This document shows positions 39,302 through 47,074 of a stretch of 64,000 nucleotides of DNA, one piece after another (the stretch's first letter is position 1; each line of letters opens with the position of its first letter). Source of the stretch: Woeseiaceae bacterium (GTDB lineage Bacteria > Pseudomonadota > Gammaproteobacteria > Steroidobacterales > Woeseiaceae); the NCBI GenBank assembly GCA_024640345.1, contig JAHEFD010000002.1, positions 62,001 to 126,000 of the forward strand. The letters are read 5' to 3'. Under the pieces are notes generated by a model. That model had not been told where the DNA came from. It saw nothing but the letters and a program-made list of their open reading frames with translations, and made no database searches. The translations under genes and the position numbers were made by a program.

Positions 39302-40139
39302 ATTGCGGTTCGTCTTTTTTGTTTTATTGGCCGTCTCAGCCGGAGCCTGCCAGTCTGATCAGACCCCATCCCGAAACGACGGTGGCTTTGTCCAATGGTC
39401 ACTTCCCGACAAGCTCCGTGAAATATCCGGACTTGCGCTGACCAGTGACCAGCGGCTGCTTGCCGTCGCGGATGAAGAGGCGATCATTTACGAAATCGAT
39501 TATAACGATGGAAGCCTGGTCAAGGCTTTTGCGCTCGGGGAGCCGACACTTCGCGGCGATTTCGAAGGTATTGCCGTCCTGGCCGGCAAAATATGGTTGA
39601 TGGACAGCGATGGTCAGCTTTACTCTTTTGTCGAGGGCGGTAATGGCGAGCGAGTGCCGTATGAGCGAATTAAGACCGGCCTGTCCGACCAGTGCGAATT
39701 CGAGGGATTAGCGGGAGAAGAGCAGACGGGACGCCTGTTGCTGGTCTGCAAGGAATCAAGGAAAAAGAAGAAGGGATTACGCATCTTCGAATGGCTTGCG
39801 GCAGGTAATGTCGAACAGGAGCCGACCGAAATCGAACTGCCCGAAGATGGAATGAAAGACGGGATCGGAGAGAAAAGCGTAAGCCCGTCAGGAATCACAA
39901 TTGATCCCGAAAACGGGAATCGCATTATCGTGGCCGCCCGGCAGCATACTGTCTTCGAAGTCTCGGCAGACGGCAGGCTAATTGCCGTTATAATGCGGCT
40001 CGACAAAAGGCGGCACCAGCAGGCAGAAGGAATTGTGGTTACGGCAGACGGGCGTCTCGTGATTTCCGACGAAGCGAACAACGGGCCAGCGAAACTGGCC
40101 GTCTATTCACAAGAAAAACAGGAACCAATGAGTGAATAA
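39291..40139 (+). CDS. Lipoprotein with SdiA-regulated/phytase-like beta-propeller
   Basis: A 282-residue lipoprotein (signal ending VSAGAC). The repeating pattern LREISGLALTSDQRLLAVADEEAIIYEID, DFEGIAVLAGKIWLMDSDGQLY, CEFEGLAGEEQTGRLLLVCKE and QAEGIVVTADGRLVISDEANNGPAKL (read in parts) is that of beta-propeller proteins described as SdiA-regulated or esterase-like phytase. The conserved acidic EGI/EGL turns would line a calcium or phosphate site. Its ATG overlaps the DUF4956 gene by 11 bases. I infer a periplasmic role with a phosphorylated ligand, without direct proof. Confidence 0.65.
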   Translation: MIIRLRFVFFVLLAVSAGACQSDQTPSRNDGGFVQWSLPDKLREISGLALTSDQRLLAVADEEAIIYEIDYNDGSLVKAFALGEPTLRGDFEGIAVLAGKIWLMDSDGQLYSFVEGGNGERVPYERIKTGLSDQCEFEGLAGEEQTGRLLLVCKESRKKKKGLRIFEWLAAGNVEQEPTEIELPEDGMKDGIGEKSVSPSGITIDPENGNRIIVAARQHTVFEVSADGRLIAVIMRLDKRRHQQAEGIVVTADGRLVISDEANNGPAKLAVYSQEKQEPMSE

Positions 40140-41127
40140 TCCCGGTAGTTCAGGTGACAAGGGCGAGCGCACAGTTCTGTTTGTCCATGGGCGGGACTTC
40201 AAACCCAATGTTGTCGATTTCGCCGACTTGAGTTTTTCAGCGCTGGCAGCAGGCATCAGCCGCGATTACCCGGATGTCATTGACCAGTTCAATGAGTTGG
40301 ATAAGCGCGTCGCTTACTACGGCGACCTGACGGATGATTTTCTGACGAACCAGGGCCTGAGGTACGACGAGACACTGGATATAGGCGATAGAAAAAATGC
40401 GTTGATCATGTTGAGCGCATTCGAGAAGAAGAAGAATTTTGGCGTCAATCGCTATGATCGGCTGCCTGGAAAAACAGCGATGGGCGAATTTGCTGCAGAC
40501 GTTTTCGCCCCGCTTTTGGGCGCGATCGGGCTGTCGAAAAAGCTGTTAAGGAAAGTTGGCGTGGATCTCGCTGAATACTGGAACAGCAAAAGTTATTTTG
40601 GAGACAAAATACGCGATCGCGTTCGGATCGCTATCTGTGAAGCGCTTGATGACGAGAAGCAGGTATTGCTGATCAGTCATGGCACAGGCTGTATTGTTAC
40701 CTACGACGTCTTGTGGCAACTGTCGCATGCCCCGGAATACAAGGAAGCCTACAAAATAAACAAGATCGATCTGTGGCTGACGCTCGGTTCGCCGCTCGGC
40801 GATTCAATGGTTCGGAGGCGTATTCTGGGGTCGAGAAGGAAGGGCCTGAAACGCTATCCGTCCAACATTGTTTCCTGGCACAACGTTTCGGCAGAGGATG
40901 ATTTCGTTAGCCACGACAACACGGTTGCAAATGACTACCGGGAAATGCTGAAGCAAAAGCAGGTTAGCTGCATCAGGGATTATCGGATTTACAACATGGC
41001 GATTCGATACGGAAAATCGAATCCGCACAATTCTCTCGGCTATCTCATCCATCCTCGCACGGCGCAGATTGTTGCGGAGTGGCTTCAGCAGGGGCCGAGC
41101 GCTCCGCTGGCTAAGAGCATTTCCTGA
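40132..41127 (+). CDS. Alpha/beta-hydrolase-like protein with atypical nucleophile elbow
   Basis: A 331-residue cytoplasmic protein. TVLFVHGRDFKP is the first strand and oxyanion loop, and VLLISHGTGCIVTYDVLW has the position and surroundings of the GHSxG elbow, but the residue in the nucleophile place (184) is Gly. LTLGSPLG and the late NPHNSLGYL His are otherwise as in lipase-like hydrolases. It starts with GTG overlapping the upstream stop by 8 bases and overlaps the convergent CotH-like gene by 17 bases at its end. Either a nonclassical catalyst or a binding protein. Confidence 0.6.
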   Translation: MNNPGSSGDKGERTVLFVHGRDFKPNVVDFADLSFSALAAGISRDYPDVIDQFNELDKRVAYYGDLTDDFLTNQGLRYDETLDIGDRKNALIMLSAFEKKKNFGVNRYDRLPGKTAMGEFAADVFAPLLGAIGLSKKLLRKVGVDLAEYWNSKSYFGDKIRDRVRIAICEALDDEKQVLLISHGTGCIVTYDVLWQLSHAPEYKEAYKINKIDLWLTLGSPLGDSMVRRRILGSRRKGLKRYPSNIVSWHNVSAEDDFVSHDNTVANDYREMLKQKQVSCIRDYRIYNMAIRYGKSNPHNSLGYLIHPRTAQIVAEWLQQGPSAPLAKSIS

Positions 41128-42154
41128 CCAGGTTCCTCTCGATTTTTCGCTCGTCAGTCACTTCGTCGAAGAAGTCGTCCAGGTAGCGCGTAATGGACTG
41201 CCGGCTGGCCTTGTCAAGATCCTGCAACTCGTCCATAAGCGCATAAATCTCGCTCTTCTTCGACACAATGTGGGCGATAGATCCGGGCAAGTGTTCATTA
41301 TTGCTGCAACGGCCCCGATATAATCGGGTGCGTACACTGCGCAATTTCAACTGAGGGTTGGGTTCGGCGTAGGGCGCGTCGACAAGGCCGGAAAAATCAA
41401 AGTCGTAGGGAATGGGGCTGACGGTATTTTCATCTGAGAATGGCACGGAGTTGTGACAACAGTTGTCGTCATTTGGTCCCCTGATCAGCGAGTAGTCGGT
41501 ATTGCCGATCAAATACTGGAACAAGTTGACCAGGTTTGTTTGCTTGCCATCTAATTCAGCATAGGAAAGGGCCTTTACTTCGCGAGGTTCAAGTCCGAGC
41601 CGTGTTCCGACACTGTCGTCGTCCTCGATGACGAATCCGTACTTCGTCATTGAATCGCCGCTGTTTTCTGTATTGGTGTAAGTGACTCGCATGAGTCGGG
41701 CGCCAAAGCTCTTGTCAGTCAGGATCTGCAGAATTCGGTATGTCATATATTCACGCAGAACGTATTGCTCGTTCTTCTCACGCCTGTTTTGGCAATGAGT
41801 GACGAGCTTGAGCTTGTCTTCGCCATCGAGGATCGATCCCTCGAGTTGTCCGGTCCTGAAATTCAGCCGAATCGGCGGAAAGTTGCACGTACTCTTTTGC
41901 CGGCGGTATCTGCCGCGTGCGCGTATTTTCAGATCGAAGGAACGAGTTTCGCCCATCTCATCGGTATAGCTAAACGTTCCGTCCAGGTAATCGACATCAG
42001 ATCGGTCTCGTGAGAAGGTTGTGAACGGCGCTGCAATCGTTACTTCGATCATTTCCTTGCTGTCGAACAGCGATTGAGCGACGGCGGCAGGGGCAAAAAT
42101 GAGGAACACCAAAGTTAAAACGGCGGTCCAAGCAGGAATATGTACTCGAGTCAT
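41111..42154 (-). CDS. Exported CotH-like (atypical kinase fold) protein
   Basis: A 347-residue protein with a signal peptide (about 1-26, ending AAVAQS). Residues about 75-180 follow the CotH pattern: basic RARGRYRRQKSTCNFPP, a LDGEDKLKLVTHC strand, YVLREYMTYRILQILTD, and a KYGFVIEDDD strand. A kinase-like catalytic loop GNTDYS (Asp220) with downstream NCCHN (Asn235), and PYDFDFSG (Asp251, Asp253) as the metal Asp follow. It could phosphorylate a protein outside the cytoplasm. A 45-codon upstream extension is open but overlaps the divergent phosphatase gene. Family assignment is by pattern. Confidence 0.6.
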   Translation of the reverse strand: MTRVHIPAWTAVLTLVFLIFAPAAVAQSLFDSKEMIEVTIAAPFTTFSRDRSDVDYLDGTFSYTDEMGETRSFDLKIRARGRYRRQKSTCNFPPIRLNFRTGQLEGSILDGEDKLKLVTHCQNRREKNEQYVLREYMTYRILQILTDKSFGARLMRVTYTNTENSGDSMTKYGFVIEDDDSVGTRLGLEPREVKALSYAELDGKQTNLVNLFQYLIGNTDYSLIRGPNDDNCCHNSVPFSDENTVSPIPYDFDFSGLVDAPYAEPNPQLKLRSVRTRLYRGRCSNNEHLPGSIAHIVSKKSEIYALMDELQDLDKASRQSITRYLDDFFDEVTDERKIERNLVRKCS

Positions 42155-42267
42155 AATTCTATGAGGTTCCCTGGCGTAACTGGAAGGCTTAAACAATACT
42201 AGCATGCAGAAATAAGACCGTCGGTCGTCTACACTACCCCGACGGCAGATTAATCCTGGAGATTCAG

Positions 42268-44115
42268 ATGACAAAGTTTCGGCGTACACGACTGCAGATA
42301 GTTGCCTGCCTGTTGCTGCCGCTTGTCTTGTCTTCAGGGGCCCTGGCTGATGATCAGTATCGCTGGTCCGGCGTGTCGCGTGTTGTGGCGATCAGCGATC
42401 CGCACGGCGCATATGATGCGATGGTGATAACGCTGGCCAACGCCGGAATCGTCGATAAAGAACTGTCATGGTCAGGAGGCGAATCTCACCTGGTCATCAC
42501 CGGCGACCTGATGGACCGGGGTGCCGATTCCCGCAAGATCATGGATCTCGTGATGCGCCTCGAGGAGGAAGCGCTGGCAAGCGGCGGGATGGTGCACCTC
42601 ACGCTGGGTAATCATGAAGTGATGAATCTTGCCGGCGATCTTCGCTATGTCGCGCGGGGAGAATTTGCGGCCTTCGCCAGTGATGAATCCGCCGACGAGC
42701 GCGAGAAATGGTTCCAGCGTTTTCGGGAGGAGGCTGCGCTGGAAAGCCTGGTTACACCGGACGATGCGGAGCTTCGCGCCACATTCGATAAAAGCCGGCC
42801 TCCAGGGTTTTACGGTCACCGAAAGGCATTTGGCAGTGAAGGAAAGTACGGGCGATGGTTGCTGCAAAAACCGCTCGTAGTGGTGATCGATGACGTCGCC
42901 TACGTGCATGGGGGATTGCCGCAGATGGTTGCGGATTACAACCTCGACGAACTGAATGGCGAGATGCAATCCCAGCTTCGTAACTATGTTCGTCAGCTCG
43001 AAGTATTGCAGGACGCCGGCCTGATCGATCCGGTCGTGAACTTCTATGAGCATGCCAAGGAGGCCGAACAACTGCTCGATAGCGGCAATTTCCCGGAGGA
43101 TGTTCAAACGGCGTTACAGGCAGTTATCCAGCTTAACGGCGCTTCGATACACGATTCCGATGGCCTGGTCTGGTATCGGGGTACGGTGAGCTGCAGCATT
43201 CTGAGTGAAGGCGATGTCCTCGCAGATTCGCTTCATGCTCTTGGCGCGAACCGACTGGTTATCGGCCATTCGCCTACGATCAACCGCGAGGTCCTGGAGC
43301 GTTTTGATGGTCGTGTTTTCGAGATTGACACGGGCATGCTGAAAAAATCTTACAACGGCTCGGGACATGCGCTGATTATCGAAGGCGACAGTGTCCTGGT
43401 TGTCAGCGAAAGCAGCGGCAACCCGGAACCGCCGCAGCCACATCCTCGCCGCGTAGGTACGCGCGCCAGTTCATTGAGCGTGGAAGAACTGGAGAAGTTG
43501 CTGGAGAGCGGGGAAATCGAGTCAACCTCCAGCAGCCTGTTTGGACTCAGCCAGGTCAGCGTGACCGACGGCAATCGCACAGTGCAGGCCCTGTTCAGGG
43601 CGAGCCCGCGGCGGAAGGGTGCGGATACCGAATTGGCGGCTTATCGGCTTGATCGATTGCTACGCCTGGACATGGTGCCGGTAACCGTTTCTCGCGAAGT
43701 TGACGGCAAGCAGGGCACGTTGCAGTTCTTGCCGGAGAATACGCAGACAGAAAACGTCCGCGCCGGCAGTGGTCGCGGAGGCAATGCGCGTTGCCCGTTA
43801 ACGCGCCAGTGGAATTCCGCCTATATTTTCGATGCACTTATCTACAATTCGAGTCGCGCGCCATCCACCATGGTCTACGACATGTCCGACTGGCAGCTGA
43901 TGTTGATGGGCCATCCGAATGCGTTCGGTACCAAGACCAGTCGCCCGTCCTACCTGAAATCGACTCAGCTCGAGATCACCGGCACCTGGGTCGACGCGCT
44001 GAAATCGCTGACTGACGAGGTGCTGACGGAGCAACTGGGCGACGTGCTGGACGAGCGGCGAATAACGGCCCTCGAGAGTCGCCGGGATTCGCTGTTGAGC
44101 GAGGCAACTCAATAA
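42268..44115 (+). CDS. Exported metallophosphoesterase fused to a degenerate kinase-like domain
   Basis: A 615-residue protein. Signal peptide 1-28 (ending GALAD). Residues about 38-375 are a Shelph-like PPP phosphatase: ISDPHG (Asp44, His46), TGDLMDRG (Asp80, Asp83), LGNHEVMN (Asn115, His116), VHGG (His214) and IGHSP (His334). Residues about 425-570 resemble a FAM20/PI-kinase-like fold: TELAAYRLDRLLRLDMVPV, then FDALIYNSSR and MLMGHPNAF, where the catalytic Asp, the Asn and the metal Asp of such kinases appear replaced (Ser529, Thr534, Gly548). So the tail looks like a pseudokinase. Divergent from the CotH-like gene by 113 bp. Confidence 0.75.
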   Translation: MTKFRRTRLQIVACLLLPLVLSSGALADDQYRWSGVSRVVAISDPHGAYDAMVITLANAGIVDKELSWSGGESHLVITGDLMDRGADSRKIMDLVMRLEEEALASGGMVHLTLGNHEVMNLAGDLRYVARGEFAAFASDESADEREKWFQRFREEAALESLVTPDDAELRATFDKSRPPGFYGHRKAFGSEGKYGRWLLQKPLVVVIDDVAYVHGGLPQMVADYNLDELNGEMQSQLRNYVRQLEVLQDAGLIDPVVNFYEHAKEAEQLLDSGNFPEDVQTALQAVIQLNGASIHDSDGLVWYRGTVSCSILSEGDVLADSLHALGANRLVIGHSPTINREVLERFDGRVFEIDTGMLKKSYNGSGHALIIEGDSVLVVSESSGNPEPPQPHPRRVGTRASSLSVEELEKLLESGEIESTSSSLFGLSQVSVTDGNRTVQALFRASPRRKGADTELAAYRLDRLLRLDMVPVTVSREVDGKQGTLQFLPENTQTENVRAGSGRGGNARCPLTRQWNSAYIFDALIYNSSRAPSTMVYDMSDWQLMLMGHPNAFGTKTSRPSYLKSTQLEITGTWVDALKSLTDEVLTEQLGDVLDERRITALESRRDSLLSEATQ

Positions 44116-44282
44116 GTAGTTGATTTCAGGCCGGCGGTTGTCCGGCTTTACTGCCGCAATGACTTCCAGCGTAATGGTCGAACGCCTCGCCGTATTCGAC
44201 GTCCAGCAATGTCCAGGAGTTACCCGCCACCTGTGCGAGGGTGGCGGGAATGGGTCCGATCAGGTTCTTTATGACAGCCTCA

Positions 44283-45950
44283 TCAAATCTCGTTATTCCG
44301 CGCGGCGGCGATAATGTGTTCGGATGCGCGAAAGGCGAGCGCACTGATGGTCATGGTCGGCTGGCCCCTGCCCGATGTCACCATGCTGGAGCCATCACAC
44401 AGGAAAAGGTTTGGAACATCGTGGGACCGATGATATTTATCGATAACCGACGAGGCCGGATCGTCTCCCATTCGGCACGTACCGAGGAGATGTGGGCCGC
44501 TGGACTGATGCTCGACCGGTTGCTTCCAGACATGCGTGGCGCCGGCGGCCTCGGCGATGTCTGCTGCGCGGTCTTGCAGAAAGTGAGCTAAAGCAATGTC
44601 GTCGTCATGATCCCGGTAGGTGATTCGGAGTGACGGCCGACCCCAGCGGTCCTTGTGCGTTGGATCAATCGTCACATTATTACGGTCCTGGGCAATTGAG
44701 GTGCCACTGCCAAAAAGGAACATGCTGCGGGTGAAGTCGTGTTCGAGGTTCGCTTTGAAGTCTGCGCCCCAGCTCGGGCCGCCTGGTCGACCGCCGGCGA
44801 GCGAGAACAACAGCGGTGCGGCTGCCATGAACGGCCGGGCATCAATACCGCCACCGCCATAAAAGCCACGAGCCGGATCCGACTCGTAGAAGTCGTGAAC
44901 GATTCGCGAAACCTGCACACCCTTGTAGTCGTTGAGCTGCTCTTCGAAGACGCTTCGAACGGCACCATGGCTGTTATACATCAGGTTGCGGCCGACGAAA
45001 CCACTGCTGTTCGCCAGGCCGTCCGGATGCTGTGCACTCGCGGAATTCAGGAGCAGCCGAGGCGTTTCGGCCCCATTGGCGGAGAGGATCACAGCTTTGG
45101 CTTTCTGCGATCGCTCGTTGCCGTCGGGATCGATGTAAAAAACTTCGTCTGCGCGTCCCTTGTCATCGGTGTCAATTCTGAAAACTGCGCACTCCGCTCG
45201 AATCTCGCAATTGCCACTGGCGATTGCATCCGGAATCATTGCCGCCAGCGTGGATGACTTGGCATTGACCTCACAACCGAAACCCATGCAGAAGCCGCAG
45301 CTGATGCAGGCGGGGCGCCCGTTGAGCGGGCCGGAAAGTATGGCATGCGGTTCCGGTTGCGCATGGAGGCCGAGCTTTTTCGCACCACGCTCCATGAGGA
45401 CCCCGGATGATTTGATCGGGAAGGGCGGCAAAGGGAATGGTTTTGATCGAAATGAGTCGTTCGGGCCGGGCGCGCCGGATAAGCCTATCTCCCAGTCGAC
45501 ACGCGTGTAATAAGGTTCCAGTTCTGCATAGCTTATTGGCCAGTCGGCGAAATTGGTGCCGCTGATCGGGCCGAGCAGGCTTCGCTCGTTGAAATCGACC
45601 TCGCGGAGCCTCCAGAAATTGCCGGTGTAGTGGACACTGCTGCCACCGACCGTCTGTGCATACCTGGCCGGCGCCTGCTGGGTAACCGTTGCAACCTCGC
45701 TTTCGTCCTGTCTGAAAGTCTGCTGATGAACCTGGTTTCCACCGCCGTCGAGTTCACCGAAGATGAAGACCGATAAATCATCATGCGTAAAATCTTTCGC
45801 GGTACGGAAGGGACCCTGCTCCAGCACAACGACCTGGAAGCCGTTTACCGACAATTCCTTCGCCAGAATACCGCCAGCCGAGCCCGAGCCGATGATGACA
45901 AAATCGACGGCTTCGTCGAGCGGATAGGTAACCCGGTTTTCAATTGCCAT
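44283..45950 (-). CDS. GMC-family oxidoreductase (membrane sugar/alcohol dehydrogenase type)
   Basis: A 555-residue flavoprotein with the FAD loop VIIGSGSAGGILAKELS, VGGSSVHYTGNFWR, a Cys-rich CISCGFCMGFGC segment, and the C-terminal HLLGTCRMGDDP and GRGQPTMTISALAFRA signatures of gluconate/2-ketogluconate dehydrogenase large subunits. MAIENR is the start, with AGGGAGA about 9 bases upstream. It overlaps the small subunit-like gene by 11 bases. No cytochrome subunit is adjacent, so electron transfer is unexplained. Substrate unknown. Confidence 0.88.
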   Translation of the reverse strand: MAIENRVTYPLDEAVDFVIIGSGSAGGILAKELSVNGFQVVVLEQGPFRTAKDFTHDDLSVFIFGELDGGGNQVHQQTFRQDESEVATVTQQAPARYAQTVGGSSVHYTGNFWRLREVDFNERSLLGPISGTNFADWPISYAELEPYYTRVDWEIGLSGAPGPNDSFRSKPFPLPPFPIKSSGVLMERGAKKLGLHAQPEPHAILSGPLNGRPACISCGFCMGFGCEVNAKSSTLAAMIPDAIASGNCEIRAECAVFRIDTDDKGRADEVFYIDPDGNERSQKAKAVILSANGAETPRLLLNSASAQHPDGLANSSGFVGRNLMYNSHGAVRSVFEEQLNDYKGVQVSRIVHDFYESDPARGFYGGGGIDARPFMAAAPLLFSLAGGRPGGPSWGADFKANLEHDFTRSMFLFGSGTSIAQDRNNVTIDPTHKDRWGRPSLRITYRDHDDDIALAHFLQDRAADIAEAAGATHVWKQPVEHQSSGPHLLGTCRMGDDPASSVIDKYHRSHDVPNLFLCDGSSMVTSGRGQPTMTISALAFRASEHIIAAARNNEI

Positions 45951-46548
45951 CTTTCTGTTCTCCCTGGGCTGCTGCCATGTATTCCGCATCGTAGTAACCG
46001 AAAGGCGGTACCCATGCGTGTGGCGGCCCGTCCATGCCGACGAGTTTCCACCCTATGTTGTCGCGGTTTCCGCCGTACATGGACATGCCGAAAACGCCTG
46101 CCAAAGTGAGAAAACGAAGGCCGAAGAAGAACGGCGACCGCTCGTTGTTTTTCAGGTACGTGTCCTGGTCGGATTCACTGAGATCAGAAAAGACCTGGGC
46201 ACCCGGAAAGGCAGCAGCAATGCCTGACTGGAAATTGGCCAGCATGCCGCGAGCCGGTCCCGCCATATCGGCGAAGAATGTGCCGAATGCCTTGTCGAAG
46301 AAGTACACCGCTCCGGCCTCGGTAGCGCCGGGCGTGTCTGTCGTCGGGAGTATTCGTGCCGCCAACGCGATAATTTCCCGTGCCTCGGCGTTCGTAATGT
46401 TCTCGTACGCCGCAGACTCTTCTTTCGCCGTACATGCGGCCTGCGATACTGCGGCAAAAGCTGGTATCCCGGCTCGCATCAATGCGCTGCCCGCGAGTGA
46501 TCCCGATCCCTGCAAAAAAAATCTGCGTGTCAGTGCGTCACTGCTCAT
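45940..46548 (-). CDS. Gluconate 2-dehydrogenase subunit 3 family protein
   Basis: A 202-residue partner of the GMC enzyme. It has a Tat signal (TRRFFLQGSGSLAGSALMRAG) that would export the folded complex, then the helical subunit-3 domain with LAARILPTTDTPGATEAG, FFDKAFGTFF and RFLTLAGVFGMSMYGGN. GAGGGGG precedes the ATG. It is transcribed first and overlaps the large subunit, as in such dehydrogenases. The ureide operon is divergent 177 bp away. Confidence 0.88.
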   Translation of the reverse strand: MSSDALTRRFFLQGSGSLAGSALMRAGIPAFAAVSQAACTAKEESAAYENITNAEAREIIALAARILPTTDTPGATEAGAVYFFDKAFGTFFADMAGPARGMLANFQSGIAAAFPGAQVFSDLSESDQDTYLKNNERSPFFFGLRFLTLAGVFGMSMYGGNRDNIGWKLVGMDGPPHAWVPPFGYYDAEYMAAAQGEQKDGN

Positions 46549-46653
46549 GGTAGTGCCCCCTCGGTGGAATTTCGAAGAACCCGTCCTGATTCGACGGGCA
46601 AAAGTAGCACAGTCCGCGGATACTCGCTCGACAGCTTGGGAGAATGTCTTGCC

Positions 46654-46679
46654 GACCGGCCCAAGGGAGTGGCCCGGTC
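46654..46679. promoter_or_regulatory. Inverted repeat in the uraH upstream region
   Basis: GACCGG (46654-46659) and CCGGTC (46674-46679) are perfect complementary arms with 14 bases between, 47 bp upstream of the uraH start. A TATTAT hexamer lies at about 46696-46701. The repeat could be an operator for a ureide or xanthine regulator; no regulator gene is in the window. Confidence 0.35.
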
Positions 46680-46725
46680 CTCGTAATTTGCTGATATTAT
46701 TTAACTTTAGCGCTTATGGTGGGTC

Positions 46726-47073
46726 ATGGGAAAACTGACAACACACGTCCTGGATACGGCTCACGGAAAGCCGGCAGCCGGTGTCGGGATTAGGTTGTTC
46801 TCCCTGGAGAATGGGCGGCACCTGGTCGCATCGACCAAAACGAACAGCGACGGACGAAGCGCCGAGCCGCTGATGGACGGGGAAACATTCAGGGCCGGCG
46901 TCTACGAGCTGGAGTTTTCTGTCGGTGATTACTTCGCAGCTGCGGGTGTGAATCAACCCGAACCGCGGTTCCTGGACGACGTCGTGATCAGGGTCACGCT
47001 GGCCGACGATGGCCACTATCATGTTCCTCTGCTGGTCACGCCCTGGAGCTATTCAACATATCGCGGCAGCTAA
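46726..47073 (+). CDS. uraH: 5-hydroxyisourate hydrolase
   Basis: Hydrolyses 5-hydroxyisourate, the product of urate oxidation, to OHCU. At 115 residues it is the normal transthyretin-like length. THVLDTAHGKPA at the N-terminus holds the catalytic His, an Arg follows, and the C-terminus is the family-specific YRGS. First gene of an eight-gene operon; the xdhA ATG lies 1 base after its stop. Confidence 0.96.
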   Translation: MGKLTTHVLDTAHGKPAAGVGIRLFSLENGRHLVASTKTNSDGRSAEPLMDGETFRAGVYELEFSVGDYFAAAGVNQPEPRFLDDVVIRVTLADDGHYHVPLLVTPWSYSTYRGS

Positions 47074-47074
47074 G

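Noticed and set aside
44126-44344. 72-codon minus-strand frame after the GMC oxidoreductase stop
   Set aside because: Its start lies inside the GMC gene in another frame, there is no ribosome site, and no family is recognised. The 167-bp spacer 44116-44282 is treated as noncoding.
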